DNA from: JAAXVQ01 sp964604705
GTDB taxonomy: Bacteria > Oederibacteriota > JAAXVQ01
Assembly (NCBI GenBank): GCA_964604705.1
Contig: CAZSAP010000001.1
Span: 186,001 to 250,000 of the forward strand
Length of the DNA: 64,000 nt
Direction: 5' to 3'
The position numbers and the translations under genes were made by a program. The notes under the pieces were generated by a model, which worked only from the letters and a program-made list of their open reading frames with translations, did no database searches and had not been told where the DNA came from. Positions 27,801 through 37,037 of this stretch are shown in pieces (position 1 is the stretch's first letter; each line of letters begins with the position of its first letter).

Positions 27801-30800
27801 GTGCACTTCACAATACCAAGTTGTATTTACTACCGATGCCACGGACGGAGCTCTCGTTGGCGGCACCAGCACGATTACAATCACACTTCCCAGTGACACC
27901 AATGTACATAACGGCGCTTTAACCGGTGTGACTGTCAATGGTTCAGCCGCCACAGCCTCAGGTGTTAGCGCCACCCGAGTGGTGACCATTACGGTTCCTG
28001 CCGCACTAGGAACAGTGGCTGCAGGTGCCACCATCACCGTTGTGATCCCAACCACCAGCACGAATTTGCAAAATCCATCCACCGCGGGTGCAAAAACCTT
28101 GCAAGTGCACACCTCAACACAACCAGTGGATTCTACCAGTAACACTTATACGATCACCAACACCGCCACACCGGTTAATATCACCACTGTTACGCCCAGC
28201 CCTTCCACCATCGGTAACGATGCTCAGTATACAGTGGTCTTTACCACGGACGCCACCAACGGTGGTTTGGGCGGTGGGTTCAGCACCATAACGCTTACTT
28301 TTCCTGTGGGCACAGTGGTTACCAACGGTGCGATCGGTTCCGTTACAGTAAATGGCACAGGTGCTACCAGTGCCACTGGCAACACGGCCAGCCGCACCAT
28401 CGTTGTCGTGCCCGCGCAGGATTTCGGTAACAGCGCCACCATCACCGTGGTGATTCCCGCTGCAGGTTTGCGTAATCCCACCACCGCTACAACCTATACC
28501 CTTCAGGTGCATACAACATCCCAAGCCACGGATGATACCAGCGGGAACTACACCATTGACACCTATGCCACGGCGGTTACTGGTATTAGCTGTACTCCTA
28601 ACCCCCAGACCATTGGCAACAATGCACAATACACAATTGACTTCACCGGCGACGCCACTCGCGGGGATCTCGTCGCCACAGTGAGTCAGATTACAATCAC
28701 CTTCCCGGTTGGAACCACAATAACAGCCGGCGCCATTTCCGGGGTGACCGTAAACGGTACGGGTGCAACCAGCGCCACGGGCAATGCCGGCGCTCGTACG
28801 ATTGTGGTGGTGCCAGCGCAAGACATTGCAGGCGGTACCGCCATTTCTGTGGTTATCCCCTCAGGGGCCGATGCCGTACGCAACCCGGCTATGGCTGGAA
28901 CGTATCAGGTTCAGGTCAACACCTCACCCCAACCGACCAACGGGAATAGCGGCAACTACACGATCAATACCTCCGGAACGGCTGTCACCGGCATTACGGT
29001 CAGTCCGAGTCCCGCCACCATTGGCAATCCTGCGCAATACACAGTCAATTTCACCGGCAGCGCCACCAGCGGCGATCTATTGGCGGGATACAGCACCATA
29101 ACCCTTACCTTCCCGGCAGGAACCGTGGTTCCGACCGGATCGCTTTTGGGCATTACGGTGAACGGTACTGGAGCCGCCAGTGCGGTTGGTGCCGGCCAAG
29201 TCATCACAGTGGTGCCTACTCAGTTTATAAACGGCGGCACCGCCATTTCCGTAATTATTCCTTCTGCCGTTGGCATGCGCAACCCAACTACGGCCAACAA
29301 TTATCAAGTTCAAGTCCATACCGCTCCGCAACCCACCAACGGTAGCAGTTCCAATTACGCGATCGGTACTTCGGTGGTAAATATTGGAACGCCTACTGTT
29401 ACAGTCAGCCCCACCACCGTTGGTAATGCCGCAGGCTACACCATTGTTTTCACAACAGACTCGACCAATGGGTACTTGGTCGGCGGCACCAGTCAAATCA
29501 TTATCACATTCCCTAGCGACACCGTGGTACACAGCAGTCCGCTCAGTACGGTTACCGTAAACGGTTCGGCCGCAACTGCCACCACCGCTGGCCAGATTGT
29601 TACTGTCACGGTCCCCACTGATCTGGCAGGTGGCTCAACTGTTACGGTGGCCATCCCCAACGTATCCAACAACTTAATCAACCCCACATCTCCGGCTTCC
29701 TACACGTTACAAGTCCATACCTCACCCCAGCCGAATGACATTACCAGCAGTGCTTATGGGATCGGCCAATCGGTGACTCCGGTCAGTGTTGGAACCGTTA
29801 CCTTAAGTGACAACACCGTAGGCGTGAGTTCCAACTACACCATCACCATGACCACCAGTGCTGACGGTCCGCTCTACAGCGGCGCAAGTCATATTCGCAT
29901 CACTTTCCCCGACGACACGTTCGTCCCCACCTCGGGTAGCCTGAGCAACATTACCGTAAACGGTTCACCTTCATCCGCAACCGGCAACGGAGCCACCCGG
30001 GTGGTCGATATCACCACCGGCGCCAACATTGGCGCCTCCAGCGTCGCTACGATCATCATTGGCGGTACTCAGATCCTTAACTTGGCTTATGCCAGCACCG
30101 GCAATACCGTTTCAGTAAACACAAGTGCCCAGCCTGCCGGAACCGGCGGAGCCTACAACATCGTCACGTCTGCCACACCTGTTTCTGTAAACAGCGTGGC
30201 TTCGACCAGTCCAAACGTGAATGGCACGACACCTACCTTTACCATTGGCATCACTACCACCATCCCCTTACGCGCCAACAAAGGACAGATTCTCGTGAAT
30301 TTCCCGTTGAGTGCCGAAGTACCCACCGGAGCCCTGGGGGGCGTCACCATGAGCGGCGGCATTACCGTAGGCTCGGCCACAGGCGATGCGGCCACTGCCT
30401 CAGTTCGCATCATCCCCTCGGTAGCGATGCCTGCAGGAACTTATACCCTGAATATCCCCATCACCACCAACCCGAGTACGGTCAACAACACGCTTACGGT
30501 CGGAACGTCATCGCAAGCCTCCGGTAGCCGTGGCTTCACCTTAACCTCAGCCGCCACCACCATCACTCAGGCCAACGTTTACCTGGGCAACTCCAGCGGT
30601 GGCGCTATCTCGGATTACACCATCACATTCAACGTCGGGGCCAATGGCCGCTTGGCCGCAGGCAACATTATCCACATTGCGTTCCCGATTGCCACCGGTG
30701 TTCCTGCTTCAGTTTCGGCCGGCAACATAACCGTCAACGGCGTACCCAACACGGGAACAGTCTGGGCCAGTGGTGCGGGCAACAAGAGCCTGGATATCGT

Positions 30801-32064
30801 AGTCCCCTATCCGGCCACCGTGGCACCGTACGGCTTAGCCACTGTGGTCTTTAACACACCTGCCAACCTGGTCAACCCTGCGGTTTCAGCCGGGTACGCC
30901 TTGGATGCCAGTACCGATGCGGAAAACACTCCAGTGTCGTCTAACTTCTACTACATTACCGCCGATTCCAACATCAGTACGCCTACGGCCAGCGTCAGTC
31001 CTGCCACTATTTTCGCGCGAGGCCAGCATACTGTAGACTTCACCTTAGGTGTCGGTGGCAGCCTTACCCAAGGCGTGACCAACATTACCTTAGTCTATCC
31101 GACGGCCTTTACCTTACCCACTACCATTCCCTATACCAGTATTACCGTGAACGGCACAACCTTAGCAGCCACCGCTGTGCGTGTCCGTTCGGGCAATACC
31201 CTGGAAATCCGTTCGCCTGTTACCATCGGTTCTGCTGATTTGAATAAGGATGTGCACGTTGTCATCCAAACCACTTCGGGTATTGTCAATCCGTCTTTGC
31301 CAGGGAACTACTCGATCCGGGCCTATACCAGCATTGAGCCCAGACCTATGACTTCTCCGGTCTTTGCCATTACGGCCTCGACCACGACTCAAATCACCCA
31401 ACCCCAGGTGTCGCTCTTCCCGGCCTTCACCAAATCCGCCGGACGTTATCAGATCACTTTTTCTTTGGGGGCCTATGGCGGGCTTATGGCCGGAGTCAGC
31501 ACCATTAATGTACAATTCCCGGCCAATGCCCTTATGCCGGCGTCCATTCCGGCTGGTTACATCACCGTGAACGGGCAGCCTACGTTGGTGGCTTCTACGA
31601 TTACCGGTCAGACCATTACGCTTACCGTCCCCAACACCTTGCCAGTCAGCTCGGCCATTGAGATCATTATTGAAAGTCGCTCCTTGGTACGTAACCCGAC
31701 CGAGCAAGGCGACTACAACCTCATCCTTTCCACCAGCAGCGAACCCAACTTGGTCGCGTCCAACACCTTCCATATTGCCACCGCCACCTGGAACGATGTC
31801 ATCGTGTATCCGAATCCGATCGTTAAACAAGATTCGGCCAATAAAGCCTTTACGTTTATCCTGATCCCCTCGGAAACCGCTACCCTCAAGGTCTTTACTT
31901 TGGACGGTGGCTTGGTCAAGGCCATCTCGAAAAACGACGCCACCGACCGTATTGTCTGGGATCTCACCAACACGCAAGGCAGCTCGGTCGCCAGCGGCAT
32001 TTATATCTACACACTCAGCGGGCCGGGTGGTTCTAAGAAAGGCAAGCTAGGCGTTAAGAACTAA
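24829..32064 (+). CDS. Giant secreted repeat protein with a C-terminal sorting-like domain
   Basis: A 2411-residue protein. The signal peptide ends near residue 28 (LPALA-NVTA). About 17 tandem beta-rich repeats of about 135 residues follow. Each has a core like TIGNxxxYTxxF, then TFPAGTxVP, TVNG, a Gly/Ser turn, and IRNPTTxxxYxLxVxTSxQ. The repeats are Thr/Ser/Val/Gly-rich and almost without Lys or Glu, as in cell-surface adhesins. The last 90 residues (VIVYPNPIV..., LKVFTLDGG, VWDLTN, ASGIYIYTLSG, KGKLGVKN) match the pattern of type IX secretion type A sorting / FlgD Ig-like domains. It is probably exported and anchored at the surface. Adhesion or matrix formation is inference. A strong terminator follows, so it is a single-gene unit. 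Confidence 0.88.
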   Translation: MPKKLFPAILSFTAALLLSALSSLPALANVTAATVTLGTSTVNTNSQYTVAFNVGAAGASLTALMDNIRITFPTNTTVPTTYTNLVITVNGTTANASAVGQVLTIVTPVDVANSGAVSVVISTTAGIINPSIPAATKTLQVSTTRETTNVTSSNYTVSASATPITVVSVTPASTIICNPSQYTVRITTANPAGFLWNGNSQIVVTFPVGTNVLNGALTGVTVNGAAASSATGNNGARTATIVVGADVNPGTFDIVIPSSNLTNPTSTGSRTLSVSTSAQPSGTSGNYTLTVSGTGLSVGASTVTPLVICNTGAYSFSFTTAADGYLVGGTSTLVITFPAGTSVPASPSTTGLNVNGLQVASASGSGTTLTLTLNASGDIAGGTANVPVVIPVGAGIRNATTTGVKSLSVYTSTQTTAGTSGNYTLTVSGNALVVGTVSVSPATIGNYGSYTFAFNTAADGALVGGVSTLAITFPAGTVVPAAPSTTGLTVGGLQVSAASGSGTTLTLTLNAGGSIAASTSNITVFIPTGANIRNPLTTGAAYTLSVLTSTQTTAGTSGTYAITTSGTALSVGAVTTSPSTIDNIGQYDINFTTSADGALVSGTSTLSVTFPAGTVVPTTFASGDLQIGTSMPGTNVTTASGSGQTVTFTVPINCLASTAYIIRFTTNADIRHPHTTGGKTLTVSSSVQTSAGTSSSYTISTSGTGLSVGAVSLSPNTPDNDGQYDITFTTSADGALVNGTSTISVTFPAGTNVPTTFAAGDLRIGTTMPGTAVTTASGSGQTVTFTLPIDCTVSTAYIIRFTTGANIRNPHATGSKTLTVSTSTQTTAGTSSPYSVAVSSTPLVVGAVTVSPTTIGNYAAYSFSFNTSADGALLGGVSTLAITFPTGTVVPASPSMVGLTVNGLQVSAASGSGTTLTLTLNASGDIAASTSNVPVVIPVGANIRNTMTGGTYSLSVASSSQGAGNSGNFTITTSATPVGAATITLSTSTVACTSQYQVVFTTDATDGALVGGTSTITITLPSDTNVHNGALTGVTVNGSAATASGVSATRVVTITVPAALGTVAAGATITVVIPTTSTNLQNPSTAGAKTLQVHTSTQPVDSTSNTYTITNTATPVNITTVTPSPSTIGNDAQYTVVFTTDATNGGLGGGFSTITLTFPVGTVVTNGAIGSVTVNGTGATSATGNTASRTIVVVPAQDFGNSATITVVIPAAGLRNPTTATTYTLQVHTTSQATDDTSGNYTIDTYATAVTGISCTPNPQTIGNNAQYTIDFTGDATRGDLVATVSQITITFPVGTTITAGAISGVTVNGTGATSATGNAGARTIVVVPAQDIAGGTAISVVIPSGADAVRNPAMAGTYQVQVNTSPQPTNGNSGNYTINTSGTAVTGITVSPSPATIGNPAQYTVNFTGSATSGDLLAGYSTITLTFPAGTVVPTGSLLGITVNGTGAASAVGAGQVITVVPTQFINGGTAISVIIPSAVGMRNPTTANNYQVQVHTAPQPTNGSSSNYAIGTSVVNIGTPTVTVSPTTVGNAAGYTIVFTTDSTNGYLVGGTSQIIITFPSDTVVHSSPLSTVTVNGSAATATTAGQIVTVTVPTDLAGGSTVTVAIPNVSNNLINPTSPASYTLQVHTSPQPNDITSSAYGIGQSVTPVSVGTVTLSDNTVGVSSNYTITMTTSADGPLYSGASHIRITFPDDTFVPTSGSLSNITVNGSPSSATGNGATRVVDITTGANIGASSVATIIIGGTQILNLAYASTGNTVSVNTSAQPAGTGGAYNIVTSATPVSVNSVASTSPNVNGTTPTFTIGITTTIPLRANKGQILVNFPLSAEVPTGALGGVTMSGGITVGSATGDAATASVRIIPSVAMPAGTYTLNIPITTNPSTVNNTLTVGTSSQASGSRGFTLTSAATTITQANVYLGNSSGGAISDYTITFNVGANGRLAAGNIIHIAFPIATGVPASVSAGNITVNGVPNTGTVWASGAGNKSLDIVVPYPATVAPYGLATVVFNTPANLVNPAVSAGYALDASTDAENTPVSSNFYYITADSNISTPTASVSPATIFARGQHTVDFTLGVGGSLTQGVTNITLVYPTAFTLPTTIPYTSITVNGTTLAATAVRVRSGNTLEIRSPVTIGSADLNKDVHVVIQTTSGIVNPSLPGNYSIRAYTSIEPRPMTSPVFAITASTTTQITQPQVSLFPAFTKSAGRYQITFSLGAYGGLMAGVSTINVQFPANALMPASIPAGYITVNGQPTLVASTITGQTITLTVPNTLPVSSAIEIIIESRSLVRNPTEQGDYNLILSTSSEPNLVASNTFHIATATWNDVIVYPNPIVKQDSANKAFTFILIPSETATLKVFTLDGGLVKAISKNDATDRIVWDLTNTQGSSVASGIYIYTLSGPGGSKKGKLGVKN

Positions 32065-32073
32065 TAGAGCCTT

Positions 32074-32120
32074 AAATAAGAAAGGGCGTCCTGAAAAAAC
32101 AGGACGCCCTTTCTTATTTT
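32074..32120. terminator. Bidirectional terminator between the repeat protein and dus
   Basis: A perfect 20-base stem (AAATAAGAAAGGGCGTCCTG and its complement) with a six-A loop and a T-rich flank. It lies between converging genes. Confidence 0.9.
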
Positions 32121-32147
32121 CATCAATCCATCGTTTCTCAAAAGATC

Positions 32148-33122
32148 TTACCGGTTCTCTTTTCCCTTAAAAAACAATCTAGCGCGGCGTGCCAATTCAT
32201 GACCGTCAAACACCGATTGCAGAGGAGCCCAAAACCAATGGGGCACGGGAAGGGATTTCGCGAAATATTGGCAAAACGTCTTGAATTCCTTAGCACCTTT
32301 GGGTGTATTAATGGTTTCGCCCAACAAGGTTAGCATATCCTCCAGGACTTCCGCCGGTGTATGGATCGGCATAGGATTTCCTGCCATTTGAGCTGAAATT
32401 TCAGAAAAAATAAAAGGCCGCATGACGGCTCCCCGTCCAATCATCACACCGTCACACTCGGTTAGGCGCGTCATTTCAAAGGCATCCGCAGCTGAAAACA
32501 CATCCCCGTTACCTATGACAGGGATACGTATATTTCGCTTGATTTCACGGATCCGTTCCCAACGTGCAGGTCGTTTAAAGCCATCGCTCGGAGTACGAGC
32601 ATGAACAATAACGCCGTCAATTCCTTCGTTTTCCAACATCGCCAAAAAAGGTTTGAAACCTTCTATGGTCATATCATCCGGAAAGCGAATTTTAACCGTC
32701 AAAGATTTGGCAATCTTGCGGCGCAGCGGAGCTAATATCGTAGCCACTTGAGACGGTTTGGAAATAAGTTCCGCACCCCATCCCCAATGCATAATCTTTG
32801 ATTTTGCACACCCAAGGTTAAGATCAAACCCAAAAGGATCCATGGGCAAGAGTCGTTCCACAGCGCGTAATATGGTTTGGGGATCGTCCCCCAATAATTG
32901 CACAACCACATCTTTCTCGACATCCAAGCCCTTCCAAAGGGGCGAATCCATGTTCTCCTGGGGTACACGTCGAGCATTCAACATTTCTGTAAAAAAGAGG
33001 CCGCAGCCACCGTATTTACGAATCAGACTACGAAACGCTTGATTGGTTACATCCATCATCGGCGCCATGAGCAATGCCGGAGTGACGGTTTGCGAGCCTA
33101 GGATAATTTCCGATGTCGGCAT
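32148..33122 (-). CDS. tRNA-dihydrouridine synthase family protein
   Basis: A 324-residue flavoenzyme-like protein. The Dus landmarks are APMMDVTNQAFR (FMN site), LNLGCAKSKIMHWGWGAELI (catalytic Cys region), VKIRFP, VIVHART, VIGNGDVFS and DGVMIGRGAVMRPFIF. It should reduce uridine in tRNA. The Cys segment differs from the usual GCP..KV...GAG form (Ala replaces Pro, and Trp residues surround the Gly), so it is a divergent member. It starts two bases after the nadE stop and probably belongs to that operon. Confidence 0.88.
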   Translation of the reverse strand: MPTSEIILGSQTVTPALLMAPMMDVTNQAFRSLIRKYGGCGLFFTEMLNARRVPQENMDSPLWKGLDVEKDVVVQLLGDDPQTILRAVERLLPMDPFGFDLNLGCAKSKIMHWGWGAELISKPSQVATILAPLRRKIAKSLTVKIRFPDDMTIEGFKPFLAMLENEGIDGVIVHARTPSDGFKRPARWERIREIKRNIRIPVIGNGDVFSAADAFEMTRLTECDGVMIGRGAVMRPFIFSEISAQMAGNPMPIHTPAEVLEDMLTLLGETINTPKGAKEFKTFCQYFAKSLPVPHWFWAPLQSVFDGHELARRARLFFKGKENR

Positions 33123-33124
33123 AT

Positions 33125-34819
33125 TTAATAATTTCGTTTAGGATGGGGCCGATAGTGATTGGTAAGCGGCAAACGCCGGTCACGACCAAACGCCTTGGGG
33201 GTTATTTTTATTCCTGGTGGAGCTTGGCGTCGTTTATATTCACTGCGATCAATTAAGCGAATAACCTCCATAACCGTCTCACCAGCAAACCCCATGGCGA
33301 TGATTTGATCCGGAGTCTTATCTTCCTCAACATACGCCTGAATAATTGCATCCAAAACAGGATAGGGTGGAAGCGAATCTTCATCCTTTTGATTGGGACG
33401 CAATTCAGCCGATGGCGCTCGCTGAATCGTACTTACAGGAATAACCTCACGCCCCTGTCGTTGATTAACAAACTCGGACAAGGCATACACCAACATTTTA
33501 GGGACATCTTTTATCACGGCAAATCCCCCAGCCATATCCCCGTACAAGGTGCAATATCCTGTAGCTGTTTCACTTTTATTTCCCGTGGTTAGAACCAACC
33601 AACCGTACCGATTGGATAGTGCCATGAGCAAATTCCCGCGAATACGAGCTTGCAAATTTTCGAATTCAACGCCTTGGGTATTAGATGCAAATACCGTTTC
33701 AAGTTCATGCCGATATGTCTCAAACAAGGGAAAAATGGGAATTGAGAGACAGCGAATGCCCAATCGTTCCGCAACTTGTTTAGCGTCATCCAGAGTCGCG
33801 ACGGAAGAATATTGGGAAGGCATGGTGACTCCTGTAACTCGATCAGAGCCTAAAGCTTCTACTGCCAAGGCAGCCGTGAGCGCCGAATCTATCCCTCCGC
33901 TCAAACCAATGACCACATGCTTAAATCCATTTTTGTTTACATAATCGCGCACACCCATCAAAAGGGCTTCAAACACTTCCGCCACCCCAGCCACACGAGT
34001 GACCGGTTGTGATTCAAGCAGCCACCCTTTATTTTCAACGAACAAGACGTGTTCATTCTCGGTTACGTCGCACCCGGTTGGTGAAAACATAAGGTTACTT
34101 AGTAACATGCCGGAGGAAAAACGAACACTTTCAGCCTGGAGGCCACCGGCTGCGGTAAAGACCATCGCACCGCCATCAAAAACGAGTTCGTCTTGCCCTC
34201 CTACCATATTGCAATACACCACCGTGGTTTGAGTGCGTTGGGAAAAATCCGCAAGACTTTTCTTACGTAGGGTTAATTTGTCAGCATGGAAAGGTGAAGC
34301 CGATATATTGATAACTAAATCCGGGCGTGTCTTCCGTAAAGCTGTTTCAAAAGTCCCATGAGTTACCCATGTATCTTCGCATATACTCAGTGCAATGCGA
34401 CATCCAGCAACGTCGATGCATTCCACTTCCGTTCCGGGTGTAAAATACCGTTTTTCATCAAACACGCCATAATTGGGCAATTCCACCTTACGATAAATGG
34501 TCTTTATGCTTCCATCGACAATCCAAGCCGCGGCATTGTATACCTTTCCATCTTTTTGTTCCGCAAAACCAAGAATCGTCTGAGTCCCCAGAAGTCGTGG
34601 CGCTAGGGATTCTAAGGTTTCACGAGTATCCTGTAAAAAAGCCTGGGTCAATAACAAATCTTCTGGTGGATATCCGCATAAACTCATTTCCGGGAATATT
34701 ACTAAATCCGCAGAACGGCGCTTCGCTTCTTGAACCGCCTGCACGATAAACTCCGCATTTTGAGCTAACGCACCCATTACAGAGTTCATTTGTATTATAG
34801 CTAAACGAATCGTCGGCAT
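33125..34819 (-). CDS. nadE: Glutamine-dependent NAD+ synthetase
   Basis: A 564-residue two-domain enzyme. The N-terminal nitrilase-type glutaminase has Glu in IFPEMSLCGYP, Lys in YRKVELPNYG, and the nucleophile Cys in LSICEDTW. The C-terminal synthetase has the ATP loop GLSGGIDSAL and TTGNKSETATGY. It makes NAD+ from nicotinate adenine dinucleotide using glutamine as nitrogen donor. GAGGA precedes the ATG by eight bases. It starts 10 bases after the lytic transglycosylase gene and is followed at once by dus. Confidence 0.95.
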   Translation of the reverse strand: MPTIRLAIIQMNSVMGALAQNAEFIVQAVQEAKRRSADLVIFPEMSLCGYPPEDLLLTQAFLQDTRETLESLAPRLLGTQTILGFAEQKDGKVYNAAAWIVDGSIKTIYRKVELPNYGVFDEKRYFTPGTEVECIDVAGCRIALSICEDTWVTHGTFETALRKTRPDLVINISASPFHADKLTLRKKSLADFSQRTQTTVVYCNMVGGQDELVFDGGAMVFTAAGGLQAESVRFSSGMLLSNLMFSPTGCDVTENEHVLFVENKGWLLESQPVTRVAGVAEVFEALLMGVRDYVNKNGFKHVVIGLSGGIDSALTAALAVEALGSDRVTGVTMPSQYSSVATLDDAKQVAERLGIRCLSIPIFPLFETYRHELETVFASNTQGVEFENLQARIRGNLLMALSNRYGWLVLTTGNKSETATGYCTLYGDMAGGFAVIKDVPKMLVYALSEFVNQRQGREVIPVSTIQRAPSAELRPNQKDEDSLPPYPVLDAIIQAYVEEDKTPDQIIAMGFAGETVMEVIRLIDRSEYKRRQAPPGIKITPKAFGRDRRLPLTNHYRPHPKRNY

Positions 34820-34829
34820 TCCACAGTCC

Positions 34830-36167
34830 TCACTGCACTCGATAAATACGTAATTTTTGTCCCGGTTGGATGTATCGTTTACTTTTTACCGTAGCATTAC
34901 CTTGTATAATTTTCGCAATGGTCGTGTGATGCTTACGCGCAATGGTGTACAAACTATCACCTGATTTTACCGTATAGACGACATATACATTTTTAAACTT
35001 ACGTTTCCCTATTTCTTCCGCACTCAAAAACTTTTCTTTTTCCGAAAGTAATGAAAAACGTTCTTCGAATTTTGTTCCAGTACCTTTGGGCAAACGCAAA
35101 ATATACCCGTCTTGACCTGGAGGGGTACAATTTTTCGTTAATTCAGTATTTAGATCTGCGACCGCGGCCACCGTCACGCCGGCACATGTCGCAATGACTT
35201 TAAAATCAACAGCACCTGGAACCTCAACTTCATCAAAATCCTCCTTTACATCCAACACCGGACTAAAGCCATACAATTCGGGTTCTCGGCAAATGACCAA
35301 GGCTGCGTAGAATCTCGGTACATAGGCTTCGGTTTCAGGAGGCAGTGCCAGATGCCAATAATCCCTTACACTTTGGGCTCGAATGGATTGCCAAACCCTT
35401 CCGGACCCCGCATTGTAAGCGGCCAAGGCCAAATCCCAATCACCAAATTCGCGATACAACGATTTTAAATGTTTTATGGCCGCCAAAGCGGCTTTTCCAG
35501 GGTGACGTCGCTCATCGACCCATAAATCACTTTTCAACCCCACCATCTCTGCTGTACTCATAATAAATTGAAACAAACCAACCGCTTCCTTATTTGACCG
35601 GTTGCGTGGATTAAACCCCGACTCGATTAAAGCCACATAGACCAAATCTTCCGGTAAGCCTTCCTGACGGAAATACTCACGTAAATTGTCCATATAACGT
35701 CCTGAACGCCTTAGCCAACGTGCAAATTCTTCACGTCCAACTGTTAAAAAGCGATCAATTTCACGTTCGATTCGAGGGTTAAACGGTATGGCCAAAGAAA
35801 ATCGCTCAGGTTCCAATTCAGGTGACACATCGTGTAAGAAACGGTTCAAACGAACAGTTAACAACGACAATGTTGACGTCATTTCCGCATAAGATTTTTC
35901 ATCCGGAGGAGCGATCGATAATTGCGGGTCATATAAAATAAAAGCAGCTTGGCGCGAGGCTTGTTCAGCTTCAGCAAAATCACCGGACTTATATTTGATG
36001 AACGCATCGGCCAGACAAATCTGTGCAGACGTTAATAAAGAATTACCTTCAGCGGCTATGGCAGTATCGGTATTAGCTGAACCTAAATTAGAAATCCCTA
36101 ACGACGTTAGAATCACCAACATGCCCAGACCCATGAGTTTACAGAAACGTTTCACGTTCAAGCACAC
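34830..36167 (-). CDS. MltD-like lytic transglycosylase with SLT and LysM domains
   Basis: A 445-residue protein with a signal-like N-terminus and a GTG start at 36167. The SLT domain at about 165-300 has the catalytic Glu in YVALIESGFNPRN, then AVGLFQFIMSTAEM, DERRHP, ALAAYNAGSGRV. One LysM domain at the C-terminus (YTVKSGDSLYTIARKH...IQPGQKLRIY) binds glycan. It cleaves peptidoglycan strands during growth or turnover. E. coli MltD carries two LysM copies; this has one. Confidence 0.9.
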   Translation of the reverse strand: MCLNVKRFCKLMGLGMLVILTSLGISNLGSANTDTAIAAEGNSLLTSAQICLADAFIKYKSGDFAEAEQASRQAAFILYDPQLSIAPPDEKSYAEMTSTLSLLTVRLNRFLHDVSPELEPERFSLAIPFNPRIEREIDRFLTVGREEFARWLRRSGRYMDNLREYFRQEGLPEDLVYVALIESGFNPRNRSNKEAVGLFQFIMSTAEMVGLKSDLWVDERRHPGKAALAAIKHLKSLYREFGDWDLALAAYNAGSGRVWQSIRAQSVRDYWHLALPPETEAYVPRFYAALVICREPELYGFSPVLDVKEDFDEVEVPGAVDFKVIATCAGVTVAAVADLNTELTKNCTPPGQDGYILRLPKGTGTKFEERFSLLSEKEKFLSAEEIGKRKFKNVYVVYTVKSGDSLYTIARKHHTTIAKIIQGNATVKSKRYIQPGQKLRIYRVQ

Positions 36168-36250
36168 ACCTACCTTTGAAAAAGTATTTTAAAAGGATAT
36201 CAAAGCTTGCGGCATTTGACAACCCTAGAGGTAGGTTTTATACGTTGGAT

Positions 36251-37012
36251 TTAAAGTGTTAAGAGTTGAACATCTCTACGTTTTGTATCAACCACAGCGT
36301 ATCGTCCTACAGCAAGTGCACCAGGATTAATCACAATCGTATTTTCAATTTCTTCAACACCGAAGGCGGTAGGAACGTGACCACAAAACAAGAACGATGG
36401 TGCCACCGAATGAATGATATCATTTACAAATTGAGTTCCCTTATGCATACCTTCCACTAAATCCAGCTTAGAAATGGGTGGGGAATGAAATAAGAGAATA
36501 CGGGGCGGATTCAAAAAATGCATCCGCCGAGTCCCAAACACACATTCGTTCCGGGGATAATTTAAGACAAAGTAATCTTCTTTTCCACCTGCAGTAATTT
36601 CACCCCCAAAACCAGTGAAGATGAAGGACCCTACCTTAGTGACATTTTCATGAAGCAAAACGAGGTTATCGGATAAAAAGGCAGCCTGTTGCATAAAGGT
36701 AAAAAAACGTTCTTCCGGCGAGTCCAAATGCCCCGGCACCATCAACACAGGAATTCCCAACGAATCAAACATTGAACAAAAAAGTTTATACTGTCGTAAA
36801 TCATCCAAGGCTTCCTGGAGAATTTCAATTTGATTTCGATTGGGAATCTTCCCATCACGCCGGGCTTGCATCCATTCATCCCAACGAGCTTGGCCCTGCA
36901 CAACATTGCCGCAAAAGCAGATAGCATCCAAAGAGTATTCCGAGCACTTCCGAATCAATGCAACCAAATGTGCTTCTTCACCCAATAGATCAGAAACAAC
37001 CAAGATCTGCAT
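36251..37012 (-). CDS. Metallophosphoesterase-fold protein with altered metal ligands
   Basis: A 253-residue protein that follows the calcineurin-like phosphoesterase plan, but its metal motifs depart from consensus. DxH is DLL (8-10), GD is GN (35-36), GNHD is GHLD (94-97), the motif IV His is present (FHSPP, 175-179), and GHxH is GHVP (211-214). The fold-typical VINPGALAVGRYAVVD end is normal. It may be inactive, use another metal set, or serve as a binding protein. It starts 25 bases after the gene at 37038. Confidence 0.75.
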   Translation of the reverse strand: MQILVVSDLLGEEAHLVALIRKCSEYSLDAICFCGNVVQGQARWDEWMQARRDGKIPNRNQIEILQEALDDLRQYKLFCSMFDSLGIPVLMVPGHLDSPEERFFTFMQQAAFLSDNLVLLHENVTKVGSFIFTGFGGEITAGGKEDYFVLNYPRNECVFGTRRMHFLNPPRILLFHSPPISKLDLVEGMHKGTQFVNDIIHSVAPSFLFCGHVPTAFGVEEIENTIVINPGALAVGRYAVVDTKRRDVQLLTL

Positions 37013-37037
37013 GACGCGACTCCCATCAAGCTAAAAA

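Noticed and set aside
31162..31977. 271-residue antisense reading frame inside the giant repeat gene
   Set aside because: It follows from the codon bias of the sense gene (Thr/Val-rich repeats give stop-free antisense frames) and has no ribosome site or domain. Shorter antisense frames elsewhere in the gene were rejected likewise.
24829..32064. CRISPR-like or satellite repeat array
   Set aside because: The repeats are in frame, about 400 bases long and encode protein domains; there are no short identical repeats with unique spacers.
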